A DNA stretch of 64,000 nt from Prevotella sp. (GTDB taxonomy: Bacteria; Bacteroidota; Bacteroidia; Bacteroidales; Bacteroidaceae): NCBI GenBank assembly GCA_017467535.1, contig JAFUST010000007.1, forward strand, positions 1 through 64,000, read 5' to 3'. A program made the position numbers and the translations under genes. Numbering within the stretch: the first letter of the stretch is position 1; each line of letters opens with the position of its first letter. The notes below the pieces were generated by a model, which did no database searches, had not been told where the DNA came from, and saw nothing but the letters and a program-made list of their open reading frames with translations. This document shows, one piece after another, positions 8,316 to 16,278 of the stretch.

Positions 8316-9347
8316 ATGCAAGATAAGGATATATATATATTAGGTATAGAGTCGAGTTGCGACGACACGTCGGCGGCTGTGCTGAAAAACGGCGTGCTGC
8401 TGTCGAACGTGACGGCTTCGCAGGCCGTGCATGAGGCTTACGGCGGCGTGGTGCCTGAACTGGCATCGCGGGCCCACCAGCAGAACGTGGTGCCCGTGGT
8501 GGACCAGGCCATCAAGCGGGCCGGCATCACCAAGGAGCAACTGTCGGCGGTGGCTTTCACCCGCGGGCCGGGCCTGATGGGCTCGCTGCTGGTGGGCGTG
8601 AGTTTCGCCAAGGGCTTTGCCCGTTCGCTGGGCATTCCCTTGATTGACGTGAACCACCTGCAGGGCCACGTGATGGCACACTTCATTGATGGAGGAGAGG
8701 GTGACTTCGTGCCGCCGCCCCTGCCGTTCATCTGTCTGCTGGTGAGCGGCGGCAACTCGCAGATTGTGCTGGTGCGGGCCTACAACGACATGGAGGTGCT
8801 GGGCCAGACCATCGACGATGCTGCCGGCGAGGCCATCGACAAGTGCTCGAAGGTGATGGGACTGGGCTATCCCGGCGGCCCCATCATCGACCGTCTGGCC
8901 CGTCAGGGCAATCCGAAGGCCTATCAGTTTGCAGAGCCTCACATCCCTGGCTACGACTACAGTTTCTCGGGCCTGAAGACCTCGTTCCTCTACAATCTGC
9001 GCAAGTGGACGGAGGAGGATCCCGACTTTGTGGAGCACCACAAGGAGGACCTGGCCGCCAGTCTGGAGTGGACGATTGTGGACATTCTGATGAAGAAACT
9101 GCGACTGGCCGTGAAGGATACGGGCATCAAGCATGTGGCAGTGGCCGGCGGCGTGAGTGCCAACAACGGATTGCGCAATGCCTTCCACGACTATGCCCGC
9201 CGCTACGGCTGGACGGTGTATATACCGAAGTTCAGTTATACCACCGACAATGCCGCGATGATTGGCATCGTGGGCTACTATAAGTATCTGGATGGCCGGT
9301 TCTGTCCGATAGATGCGCCGGCCTTCTCGAAGGTGACGTTTTCGTAA
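8316..9347 (+). CDS. tsaD: tRNA N6-adenosine threonylcarbamoyltransferase
   Basis: A 343-aa ASKHA-fold metalloenzyme that, with TsaB and TsaE, transfers threonylcarbamoyl to A37 of ANN-decoding tRNAs. It opens with ILGIESSCDDTSAAVL. The metal-binding His residues are seen in ELASRAHQQNVVPVV and in VNHLQGHVMAHF. The nucleotide-binding blocks CLLVSGGNSQIVLV, VAVAGGVSANNGLR and YTTDNAAMIGIVGYYKY follow. Length is normal. The downstream gap to the pncC-like gene is filled by an inverted-repeat element that starts right at the tsaD stop codon. Confidence 0.96.
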   Translation: MQDKDIYILGIESSCDDTSAAVLKNGVLLSNVTASQAVHEAYGGVVPELASRAHQQNVVPVVDQAIKRAGITKEQLSAVAFTRGPGLMGSLLVGVSFAKGFARSLGIPLIDVNHLQGHVMAHFIDGGEGDFVPPPLPFICLLVSGGNSQIVLVRAYNDMEVLGQTIDDAAGEAIDKCSKVMGLGYPGGPIIDRLARQGNPKAYQFAEPHIPGYDYSFSGLKTSFLYNLRKWTEEDPDFVEHHKEDLAASLEWTIVDILMKKLRLAVKDTGIKHVAVAGGVSANNGLRNAFHDYARRYGWTVYIPKFSYTTDNAAMIGIVGYYKYLDGRFCPIDAPAFSKVTFS

Positions 9348-9462
9348 CCCCCTAAGTTAGGGGGCAGGGAGTCTGAACAAGCGCAGAGTCCCTGTGAGTC
9401 TAACACAAATAAAAAAAGTGTCTGTTCGCTTGTTCAGACCCCATCCCCCTGACTTGGGGGGC
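9346..9462. repeat. Inverted-repeat element filling the tsaD-pncC gap
   Basis: Two arms of about 36 nt, 9348-9383 and 9427-9462, are inverted copies with a few mismatches and one single-base slip. They share a perfect 13-nt inner end (GTCTGAACAAGCG and its complement). The left arm carries a perfect palindrome CCCCCTAAGTTAGGGGG (9348-9364); the right arm has CCCCCTGACTTGGGGGG. The 43-nt centre is AT-rich. The layout suggests a small non-autonomous mobile element or REP-like hairpin that may also act as a terminator. Confidence 0.7.
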
Positions 9463-9469
9463 TGTAGTT

Positions 9470-9985
9470 ATGGATTTTGAAGGAAAGATGATCAGCAGGG
9501 AGATCAGCGAACTGCTGTGGGAAATGGAGAAGACGGTCAGCACGGCAGAGAGTTGCACGGGCGGCCGCATTGCCGAGTCGATCATTGCCGTGCCTGGCGC
9601 GTCGAAATATTTCAAGGGAGGCATCATCTGCTATGTCAACGAGGTGAAGGAGAGCCTGCTGGGCGTGTCGCACGAGGTGCTGGAGGAGAAGACGGCCGTC
9701 TGCGAGGAAGTGGCCATCGAGATGGTGAAAGGCGCCTGCCAGGCCCTGAATACCGACTATGCGATAGCCGCAACAGGCATTGCCGGTCCCGGTGGCGGCA
9801 CGAAGGAAATACCCGTGGGCACCATCTGGCTGGCTTGCGGTTCCAGGGAGCGTGTGGAGACCTGTCTGATAGAGGAAGACCAGGGCCGCGACATCAACCT
9901 GGCCGTAGCCACCAACAAGGCTCTGCAGATGTTTAGCGCCTTCCTGAAGGCAGAGAAAGGCGAGGAAACGCCAACTGAGAGTTAA
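9470..9985 (+). CDS. pncC: CinA C-terminal-domain protein, nicotinamide-nucleotide amidase type
   Basis: A 171-aa protein consisting only of the CinA C-terminal (PncC) domain, which deamidates nicotinamide mononucleotide to recycle NAD. Family motifs are VSTAESCTGGRIAESI, GASKYFKGGIICYVNEVK, the segment AIAATGIAGPGGGTKEIPVG and the closing GRDINLAVATNKAL. The N-terminal MoaB-like domain of full-length CinA is missing, as in stand-alone PncC proteins. The ATG at 9470 begins only 8 nt after the inverted-repeat element, so that element must lie in or directly upstream of its 5 prime leader. Enzymatic activity is inferred from family. Confidence 0.85.
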   Translation: MDFEGKMISREISELLWEMEKTVSTAESCTGGRIAESIIAVPGASKYFKGGIICYVNEVKESLLGVSHEVLEEKTAVCEEVAIEMVKGACQALNTDYAIAATGIAGPGGGTKEIPVGTIWLACGSRERVETCLIEEDQGRDINLAVATNKALQMFSAFLKAEKGEETPTES

Positions 9986-10044
9986 AAAACTTTAAGACTT
10001 GCGGAATTATTAATTCCCGATACTTAATTCTCGATAAAAATGTG

Positions 10045-10052
10045 TACCTTTG
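10045..10052 (+). promoter_or_regulatory. -7 promoter element of the rpmB operon
   Basis: TACCTTTG followed by CACC lies 52 nt before rpmB. The upstream DNA is AT-rich, with a repeated TTAATTC motif; a -33 TTTG is not clear. Confidence 0.5.
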
Positions 10053-10104
10053 CACCCTGTTTGGAGTAAGTTACAAAAAAGGAACAAAATTAAAGTAGAT
10101 AGAA

Positions 10105-10368
10105 ATGTCTAAGATTTGTCAAATCACAGGAAAGAAGGCACAGATTGGTAACAACGTGTCGCACTCAAAGCATCGCACAAAGCGTAGTTTTGACGTAAAC
10201 CTGTTCAGCAAGAAGTTCTACTATGTAGAAGAAGGTTGCTGGATTCAGTTGAAGATCAGTGCTGCTGGCCTTCGTTTGATTAACAAAGTTGGTCTGGACG
10301 CCGCTCTGAAGCAGGCTGTTGCCAAAGGCTTCGTGGATTGGAAGGACATTAAAGTTATAGGAGACTAA
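10105..10368 (+). CDS. rpmB: Large-subunit ribosomal protein bL28
   Basis: An 87-aa basic ribosomal protein. It opens [20 protein letters not shown] and continues with [17 protein letters not shown], the typical bL28 N-terminal extension and beta core. It heads a three-gene ribosomal operon: rpmG starts 6 nt after its stop and the DUF4295-type gene 28 nt after rpmG. Confidence 0.96.
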   Translation: MSKICQITGKKAQIGNNVSHSKHRTKRSFDVNLFSKKFYYVEEGCWIQLKISAAGLRLINKVGLDAALKQAVAKGFVDWKDIKVIGD

Positions 10369-10374
10369 TAGACC

Positions 10375-10566
10375 ATGGCAAGCAAGAAAGCAAAGGGCAA
10401 TCGTGTACAGGTGGTACTCGAGTGCACGGAGATGAAGAATAGCGGTCTTCCTGGCACCAGCCGTTACATTACGACCAAGAATCGTAAGAACACGCCTGAG
10501 CGCATGGAACTGATGAAGTATAACCCCATCCTGAAGAAGATGACTCTTCACAAGGAGATCAAGTAA
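10375..10566 (+). CDS. rpmG: Large-subunit ribosomal protein bL33
   Basis: A 63-aa ribosomal protein with [14 protein letters not shown] and [20 protein letters not shown], the bL33 signature. It lacks the paired CxxC zinc motifs, so it is the zinc-independent form. It lies between rpmB and the DUF4295-type gene. Confidence 0.95.
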   Translation: MASKKAKGNRVQVVLECTEMKNSGLPGTSRYITTKNRKNTPERMELMKYNPILKKMTLHKEIK

Positions 10567-10594
10567 GGGTGAAAACGTAAAAAGGTAAAAGAAT

Positions 10595-10750
10595 ATGGCA
10601 AAGAAAACCGTTGCTACCCTCCACGAAGGTTCGAAGGATGGTCGCGCTTACTCAAAGGTAATCAAGATGGTGCGCAGCCCGAAGACGGGTGCATTCATCT
10701 TCGACGAGCAGATGGTTCCTAACGAAGCCGTTAAGGACTTCTTCAAATAA
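10595..10750 (+). CDS. DUF4295-type small ribosome-associated protein
   Basis: A 51-aa basic protein starting MAKKTVATLHEGSKDGRAYS and ending MVPNEAVKDFFK. It matches the DUF4295 family, which follows rpmB-rpmG throughout the Bacteroidetes. To my recollection a protein of this kind was seen as an extra large-subunit protein (named bL38) in a Flavobacterium ribosome structure; I treat that link as likely but unverified. It ends about 30 nt before the operon terminator. Confidence 0.88.
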   Translation: MAKKTVATLHEGSKDGRAYSKVIKMVRSPKTGAFIFDEQMVPNEAVKDFFK

Positions 10751-10780
10751 AGAAGAGAGAGATTATTCTATGATATGGAT

Positions 10781-10810
10781 GGGCTGTACAGACGATGTGC
10801 AGCCCTTTCA
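10781..10810. terminator. Bidirectional terminator after the rpmB operon
   Basis: GGGCTGTAC (10781-10789) pairs with GTGCAGCCC (10797-10805), with one wobble pair, around the loop AGACGAT, and a T-rich run follows. The convergent glycosyltransferase gene stops at 10808, so it can serve both directions. Confidence 0.7.
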
Positions 10811-11896
10811 TTTTGCGTAGAGGGCTTCATACTGGCGGGCCACCTTCAGATGGTCGTGGTGGCGGCGCACGTACTCGATGCTCTGGCGCTTCAGTTCAGG
10901 CAGGCGCTCGGGGTGCAGGACGAGTTGCTCCAGTTCGTGGCAGACGCTCTCGTAGTTGGGCTGCACGTTGATGATGGGCCTCAGTTCCTTCTCCCCCAGT
11001 ATCTCGTAGTTCTCAGGCTCGCCGCCGCCAATGCAGACGATGCCTTTCGACATGGCCAGCAGGGGATTCATCGAGGGGGTGTAACTGTACAGTTGGTCCA
11101 GGATGGCATCGCTGCCGTCCATCAGCCGCTGGTATTCGGCAAAGGGAACGCCCTCCACGCGGACGAGTTCCATCCGGTCGGGATAGCGCGACTGCACCTG
11201 CTGGGCAGCGCGCAGCATGATGTCGGTCCCCTTGTAGGCGCTGCGCCCCTTGCTGATGCCTATGAAGATGCGGATGCGCGTGTGCTGGTCGGGCAGGGGA
11301 GAGGCTGTCGGCAGTTTGATGGGGAAGGGGATGAACGTGGTCTTCTGCGGGAAGTGCGGCTCGTAGCAGACCTGATATTCGTAGAGTCCCGTGACGATGT
11401 GGTCGCACTCCCGGGCTATGAGTTTGTTCAGGCGTTCCTTCTCGGTGCCCAGCCAGTCGCGCTGTTCCTTCAGTGCAGGCTCGTCGGTCCTGACGGTGCC
11501 CCCTATGTTGAAGTCGCTGTAGCGCAGCGGCTTGCGATAGGTGCATTCGCTCACCCAGTACCAGTCCATGCCGAAGGCCCCCAGCACGATCTTCTTGTTG
11601 TGTCGTCGCAGGTAGCGATAGATGGGGAAGATACGCTCGGCCTTGAGTTCGAGGAACATGGGGTTGATGAGTTGCACCACGTCGTAGCCGCGCCATCGGG
11701 GCAGCAGCGAATAGACCTTCGCCATCAGTGCCATGCCGCCCAACTTGCCTTTGCGCCTGGCCAAGTCAATGTCGCGCGGGTAGTCTTTCCAGAAATCCCC
11801 GTTGGAGGCCACGGTGACCTGGTGGCCCAGTGCGCGCAGCCCTTCGGCCAGGGTGTTGTGCACGTTGCTGTATTCGCCGAGTAGCAGGATCTTCAT
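10808..11896 (-). CDS. Glycosyltransferase, GT4-like (GT-B fold)
   Basis: A 362-aa cytoplasmic protein. Its start, MKILLLGEYSNVHNTLAEGL, is the N-terminal Rossmann strand and glycine-loop area of GT-B enzymes. The C-terminal half has IFIGISKGRSAYKGTDIMLR and AMSKGIVCIGGGEPENYEIL, corresponding to the nucleotide-sugar-binding lobe. Donor and acceptor cannot be told. Its start codon overlaps the stop of the upstream GT2 gene by 4 nt, so the two are translationally coupled. It is the last of three minus-strand glycosyltransferases, presumably for a surface polysaccharide. Confidence 0.85.
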   Translation of the reverse strand: MKILLLGEYSNVHNTLAEGLRALGHQVTVASNGDFWKDYPRDIDLARRKGKLGGMALMAKVYSLLPRWRGYDVVQLINPMFLELKAERIFPIYRYLRRHNKKIVLGAFGMDWYWVSECTYRKPLRYSDFNIGGTVRTDEPALKEQRDWLGTEKERLNKLIARECDHIVTGLYEYQVCYEPHFPQKTTFIPFPIKLPTASPLPDQHTRIRIFIGISKGRSAYKGTDIMLRAAQQVQSRYPDRMELVRVEGVPFAEYQRLMDGSDAILDQLYSYTPSMNPLLAMSKGIVCIGGGEPENYEILGEKELRPIINVQPNYESVCHELEQLVLHPERLPELKRQSIEYVRRHHDHLKVARQYEALYAK

Positions 11897-12855
11897 CTCT
11901 CTCTTCCTATCAGTGGCAGGGTGTGCAGGAGGAACGACAGTCCGGCCTTCGAGTTGGTGAGCCGGCGGAACCAGTTGTACTTCCTGGTGCAGTTCAGGTC
12001 GGGCAGTGGGAAGAGCCCTTCGCGTCGCAGTGACTCCAACTGCCGGTGGAGATACTTGCCGTTTCTGGTGAGTACGATGGTGTTGTAGATGTAGTCCATC
12101 GTCAGTTGGGCCGTGCGCCGCCTCATGGCGATGCGGTCTATGGGCGGCAGTTTGTCCTCCAACTTGTGCAGATGCGAAATGACGCTACGTGTGTCGTGCA
12201 GTCTCCGCAGTTTCCGCCTGATGGACGAGGCGTTGATGGCCGAGGCCGACCGCTGGCGATAGAAGTAGGCCTTGGCGGTCGTGCGGTACACGTTTTCGGC
12301 CCGCAGCAGCAGTTGCGGCGTGAACTCCTCGTCCTCGCCATAGGCAATGCCCGGCGTGAAGCGCAGTTTGCCCAGCAGATTGCTCCTGAAGGCATAGCCC
12401 CAGGCCGCCCCGTGGATGTTGCTCTTGCGCATGAGTTCCGCGCCGGAGAAGGGGCCCTCGTCGGTGTAGTCCACCTGAGGGCGCTGCCTGCTGGTGAAGT
12501 CGAACATCACCATGTCGGCCTTCTGGAAACGCACCAGGTCGATGACGTGCTCATAGATGGGCAGCAGCGCATCGTCGCCGTCGACGAACTGGATGAATGT
12601 GCCGGTGGCCATGCGCAGGCCGAGGTTTCTGGCTGCGGAGACGCCTCCGTTCTTCTGCCGGATGTAGATGATCTCGTCGATGAAGTCGGCCAGGTCGGCT
12701 ATGGGACTGGCCTTCGAGCCATCGTCCACGACGATGATTTCGCGTTCAGAGTCACGTAGCGACAGGGCCAGTATGCTCTCTATGCACTCGCAGAGGATAT
12801 CGGCGGGCACGTCGTAGACGGGTATGATGAAACTTATGAGCGGGGCTTGATCCAT
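11893..12855 (-). CDS. Glycosyltransferase family 2 protein
   Basis: A GT-A type glycosyltransferase of 320 aa from the ATG at 12855; an ATG at 12882 would add nine residues. The domain opens with LISFIIPVYDVPADILCE, followed by the nucleotide-binding IVVDDGSKAS and the metal-binding FVDGDDA. The rest is the acceptor half, rich in Arg and Tyr. The frame continues open far upstream, but that part is antisense-quality sequence lying inside the preceding gene. The start overlaps that gene by 22 nt (49 nt for the longer form). The stop overlaps the next gene by 4 nt. Confidence 0.85.
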   Translation of the reverse strand: MDQAPLISFIIPVYDVPADILCECIESILALSLRDSEREIIVVDDGSKASPIADLADFIDEIIYIRQKNGGVSAARNLGLRMATGTFIQFVDGDDALLPIYEHVIDLVRFQKADMVMFDFTSRQRPQVDYTDEGPFSGAELMRKSNIHGAAWGYAFRSNLLGKLRFTPGIAYGEDEEFTPQLLLRAENVYRTTAKAYFYRQRSASAINASSIRRKLRRLHDTRSVISHLHKLEDKLPPIDRIAMRRRTAQLTMDYIYNTIVLTRNGKYLHRQLESLRREGLFPLPDLNCTRKYNWFRRLTNSKAGLSFLLHTLPLIGRER

Positions 12856-13739
12856 CGGTGTATGGTTTTGTTCAGTTTGCATAGTCGTTCGATTCCCAGG
12901 AGGTTGAGTGCCAGGGCCTTCATCCTCTGCCTGCCGCTGATGCCGCCGGCCAGCGGACTGACCGTGCGCGGGGGCAGGACGGGGGCCTTGCCGGTATGCT
13001 CGCAGACGTCCATCTGCGTGTTGAGCACGTGCAGGTAGTAGGCGTCGTCGCACCAGTGCCGCATGGCTGCCAGATGCGCTTCGAGCAGGTCTTCCAGTTC
13101 CTTGCCCCTGGCCCGCGAGGTGATGCCGTGGGGGTTGAGGCAGTAGTAGTAGAGGCCCCTGTCGGTGGTGGCCACGCTCTGCGCCCTCTGCAGCAGGAGG
13201 GGCAGGGTAAAGACGTCCTCGAAGACCCTTCCCTCGGGAAACCTGACCTCGTCGAACAGTCGGCGCCTGTAGATCTTGTTCCAGGCGTAGGTGTGGCGGT
13301 AGGCCTGCATCTTCAGCCAGTAGTGTTCCCGGTCGGTCACGACCTGCGGGGCGAAGGTGAGCCTCCTGGCCCTTGGGGAGCCGTAGAAGCACAGGGCGGG
13401 AAACTCCGTGATGTCGTGCCGCTCTGCCGTGGGCATCACCTGGGCGTAGGTGTCGGTGGCGAGGAAGTCGTCAGAGTCTACGAACGTGATCAGTTCGCCC
13501 CTGGCTGCGCTGATGCCGGCATTGCGCGCCGCGCTCAGACCCCCGTTCGGCTGGTGTATCACGCTGATGCGCCCGTCCCTTGCGGCCCATCTGTCGCACA
13601 TCTGCGGACAGTCGTCGGGCGAGCCGTCGTCCACCAGAATGACCTCCAGGTCGGTGTAGGTCTGGCCGACGACGCTCTGCAGGCAACGGTCCAGTGTTGC
13701 CTCAGTGCGATAGACGGGAATGACGATAGTCAGTTTCAT
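12834..13739 (-). CDS. Glycosyltransferase family 2 protein, first of the minus-strand polysaccharide unit
   Basis: A 301-aa GT2 enzyme. The ATG at 13739 gives MKLTIVIPVYRTEATLDRCL, placing the first beta strand at the terminus; a GTG two codons upstream is less likely. Nucleotide-sugar motifs are ILVDDGSPDDCP and FVDSDDF, and NGGLSAARNAGI is the usual GT2 helix. The C-terminus ends IHRWIKPRS. The acceptor is unknown. A TAATTTTG-like element on this strand sits only a few nucleotides upstream (13745-13752), so either transcription is almost leaderless or that match is chance. It is divergent from the flippase gene. Confidence 0.87.
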   Translation of the reverse strand: MKLTIVIPVYRTEATLDRCLQSVVGQTYTDLEVILVDDGSPDDCPQMCDRWAARDGRISVIHQPNGGLSAARNAGISAARGELITFVDSDDFLATDTYAQVMPTAERHDITEFPALCFYGSPRARRLTFAPQVVTDREHYWLKMQAYRHTYAWNKIYRRRLFDEVRFPEGRVFEDVFTLPLLLQRAQSVATTDRGLYYYCLNPHGITSRARGKELEDLLEAHLAAMRHWCDDAYYLHVLNTQMDVCEHTGKAPVLPPRTVSPLAGGISGRQRMKALALNLLGIERLCKLNKTIHRWIKPRS

Positions 13740-13785
13740 TGGCACAAAATTACAAGAAAATAACGGAAAATCAAAATATTTGTTG

Positions 13786-13793
13786 TAATTTTG
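13786..13793 (+). promoter_or_regulatory. -7 promoter-like element before the flippase gene
   Basis: TAATTTTG followed by C lies 20 nt before the ATG at 13813. No -33 TTTG at standard spacing was seen. Confidence 0.4.
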
Positions 13794-13812
13794 CGTTCTG
13801 AATAGGTAAAAT

Positions 13813-15309
13813 ATGGCGGACAGAGAGAAAAGCAGTTACGGTCACGTGCTAAAATACATCAGTATCTTCGGCGGAGTACAGGGTCTGAACATACTGATTG
13901 GTTTGGTGCGCAATAAGATTGTGGCCTATCTGCTGGGCCCTGGCGGCATGGGTCTGGTCTCGCTGTTCAACAGCACCATCAACTTTGTCTCGCAGACCAC
14001 CAACCTGGGCATCTCGTTCAGCGCCGTGCGCCATGTGTCGGAACTCTTCGACTCGGGCGACGAGGCCCGCATCGCCCACTTCGTCAGGGTGGTGCGCGCC
14101 TGGAGCCTGCTGACGGCCCTCTGCGGCATGCTGCTCTGCATGGTGGCCGGCCCGTGGCTGAGCAACATCACCTTCTCCTGGGGCGACCACACGCTCCACT
14201 TCGTGCTGCTGGCACCGGCGGTGGGCCTGATGGCCATCACGGGCGGCGAGACGGCCATCCTGAAGGGTTGCCGTCGCCTGAAGTCGCTGGCGATGATACA
14301 GATTGTCAACATCTTCGGGGCCCTGGTGCTGTCGGTCCCGGTCTACTATTTCTTCGGCCAGACCGGCATCGTGCCCGTCATCGTGGGCCTGGCGTTTCTC
14401 TCGCTCCTGACCACCATCTGGTATTCCTATCGGCTCTATCCCCTGTCCTTCGGCGGCCTGCAGGGCATCCTGGGCCAGGGGCTGGGCATGGTGCGGCTGG
14501 GCGTGGCCTTCGTGCTGGCCGGCATACTGGGCAGCGCGGTGGAGATCGTGATACGCTCCTACCTGAACGTGGAGGGCGACCTGGACGTGGTGGGCCTCTA
14601 CAATGCGGGCTACATGCTGACCGTCATCTACGCCGGCATGGTCTTCTCGGCCATGGAGACCGACTATTTCCCCCGGCTCTCGTCCGTGGGCGGCGACCGG
14701 GTGCTGATGAGCGACATGGTGAACAAGCAGATCGAGGTGTCGCTGCTGCTGGTGTCGCCGCTGCTGGCGCTGCTCATCGTGCTGATGCCCATCGTGGTGC
14801 CGCTCCTGTTCACCCGCGACTTCCTGCCCATGGTGGGCATGGCCCAGGTGGCCGCCCTGTCCATGTATCTGAAGGCCGTCTCGCTGCCCATATCCTATCT
14901 GCAACTGGCCCGGGCCAACTCCGTGGGCTATCTGCTGACCGAGGCGGCCTACGACGTGGTGACCGTCCTGCTGGTCATCGTGGGCTACCGCTACTGGGGC
15001 CTCTACGGCACGGGCGTGGCCATCACCGCGTCCTATCTGTTCGACGTGCTGATCGTCTACGTCTATGCACGGCTGAAGTATGGCTACACCATGTCCTACT
15101 CCGTGCTCCAACTGGCGGCCATCCAGATACCCCTGGGCCTGGTCATCTATGGCACCACGCTGCTCGATGGCGCCCTGTACCGCTGGGGCTTCGGGCTGCT
15201 GCTCTGCTTCGTCAGCGGCGTGGTATCGCTGCAGATACTGCACCAGAAGACTGGCCTCTGGAATGCCCTGAAGGCCAAGGTCAACTCAAAATTCGGAAGG
15301 CATGGCTAA
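13813..15309 (+). CDS. Wzx-type polysaccharide flippase (O-antigen translocase)
   Basis: A 498-aa membrane protein with about 12-14 hydrophobic segments, of the MATE/PST/MVF superfamily. Such proteins flip undecaprenyl-diphosphate-linked oligosaccharide units across the inner membrane. The N-terminal region with NILIGLVRNKIVAYLLGPGG and GLVSLFNSTINFVSQTTNLG is characteristic. There are few charged residues outside loops, as expected. It heads a plus-strand unit: the next glycosyltransferase overlaps its end by 8 nt. Together with the divergent glycosyltransferases it marks a small surface-glycan locus. No polymerase (Wzy) is in the window. Confidence 0.88.
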   Translation: MADREKSSYGHVLKYISIFGGVQGLNILIGLVRNKIVAYLLGPGGMGLVSLFNSTINFVSQTTNLGISFSAVRHVSELFDSGDEARIAHFVRVVRAWSLLTALCGMLLCMVAGPWLSNITFSWGDHTLHFVLLAPAVGLMAITGGETAILKGCRRLKSLAMIQIVNIFGALVLSVPVYYFFGQTGIVPVIVGLAFLSLLTTIWYSYRLYPLSFGGLQGILGQGLGMVRLGVAFVLAGILGSAVEIVIRSYLNVEGDLDVVGLYNAGYMLTVIYAGMVFSAMETDYFPRLSSVGGDRVLMSDMVNKQIEVSLLLVSPLLALLIVLMPIVVPLLFTRDFLPMVGMAQVAALSMYLKAVSLPISYLQLARANSVGYLLTEAAYDVVTVLLVIVGYRYWGLYGTGVAITASYLFDVLIVYVYARLKYGYTMSYSVLQLAAIQIPLGLVIYGTTLLDGALYRWGFGLLLCFVSGVVSLQILHQKTGLWNALKAKVNSKFGRHG

Positions 15310-16273
15310 GGTGACGGTGCTCATGGCGGTCTACAATGCCGCCCCCTATCTCCCCCAGGCGCTCGACTCGCTGCTGGCGCAGACGCTGAGCGACATTCAG
15401 GTGGTCTGCATCGACGATGCCTCCACCGACGGCTCGCCCGCGATACTGGCCGACTACGCCCGGCGCGACAGCCGCATAGAGGTGATCACGCTCGCGGAGA
15501 ACCAGGGGCAGGCCCGTGCCCGCAACGAGGGACTGAAGCGAGCCAAGGGCGACTGCGTGTGCATGCTGGATGCCGACGACTGGTTTGAGCCCGACGCCCT
15601 GGAGCGGGCCGTCGACGCCATGACGGGCGAGACAGATGCCGTGCTCTTCGACGTGTCGCTCGACTATGCCGACCACTCTGAGATGTACCCCATGCCCCAC
15701 TTCCAGACGCTGCCGGGCCGTGAGGCCTTCGTGCTCAGCCTGACGTGGCGGATACACGGGCTCTATCTGGTCAAGGCCGACCTGCACCGGCGCTTCCCCT
15801 ACGACACCACCTGCCGGCTCTACAGCGACGACAACACCACCCGGCTGCACTATCTGTATGCCCGCAGGGTGGGGCGGTGCACGGGTGTCTACCACTACCG
15901 CCAGCACGCCTCGGCGACACATCGGGTCAGCGTCAGGCGTTTCGACTATCTGCGTGCCAACGAGTCGATGAAGCGCATCCTGCAGGAGCAGCACGTGGGC
16001 CGTGAGGTGGAGTCGCTCTACGAGACCCACCGCTGGCACAACCTGGTGGGGGTCTATATGTTCTACTTCGTGCATGGGCGCGAACTGCCTGAGGCCGACC
16101 GCCGCTATGGGCTCGCAGAGTTGCACCGCGCGTGGCTCGGCATAGACCGCAGCCTGCTGGACCCTCGGGCCACGGCCAAGTTCGGCTACCGGCCCATGCC
16201 CTCCTGGGGTCTCTTCCGGCTGCAGGAGTGGCTGTACTTCACTTTGAGAGGATTTTTAGGTAAAAACTATTAA
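15302..16273 (+). CDS. Glycosyltransferase family 2 protein
   Basis: A 323-aa GT2 enzyme. It starts MAKVTVLMAVYNAAPYLPQA and has CIDDASTDGSPAIL and the metal-binding MLDADDWFEPDAL. The C-terminal third is aromatic and basic, ending GFLGKNY, which may sit against the membrane. The ATG overlaps the flippase stop by 8 nt, so the two are coupled. The iron-type alcohol dehydrogenase gene begins 5 nt after its stop. It probably adds one sugar to the unit exported by the flippase. Confidence 0.88.
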   Translation: MAKVTVLMAVYNAAPYLPQALDSLLAQTLSDIQVVCIDDASTDGSPAILADYARRDSRIEVITLAENQGQARARNEGLKRAKGDCVCMLDADDWFEPDALERAVDAMTGETDAVLFDVSLDYADHSEMYPMPHFQTLPGREAFVLSLTWRIHGLYLVKADLHRRFPYDTTCRLYSDDNTTRLHYLYARRVGRCTGVYHYRQHASATHRVSVRRFDYLRANESMKRILQEQHVGREVESLYETHRWHNLVGVYMFYFVHGRELPEADRRYGLAELHRAWLGIDRSLLDPRATAKFGYRPMPSWGLFRLQEWLYFTLRGFLGKNY

Positions 16274-16278
16274 GCGAT

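Noticed and set aside
12883..13392. N-terminal extension of the second glycosyltransferase
   Set aside because: This part of the frame is inside the preceding glycosyltransferase gene and has Arg/Pro/Gly-rich shadow composition; the GT2 domain begins right after the ATG at 12855.
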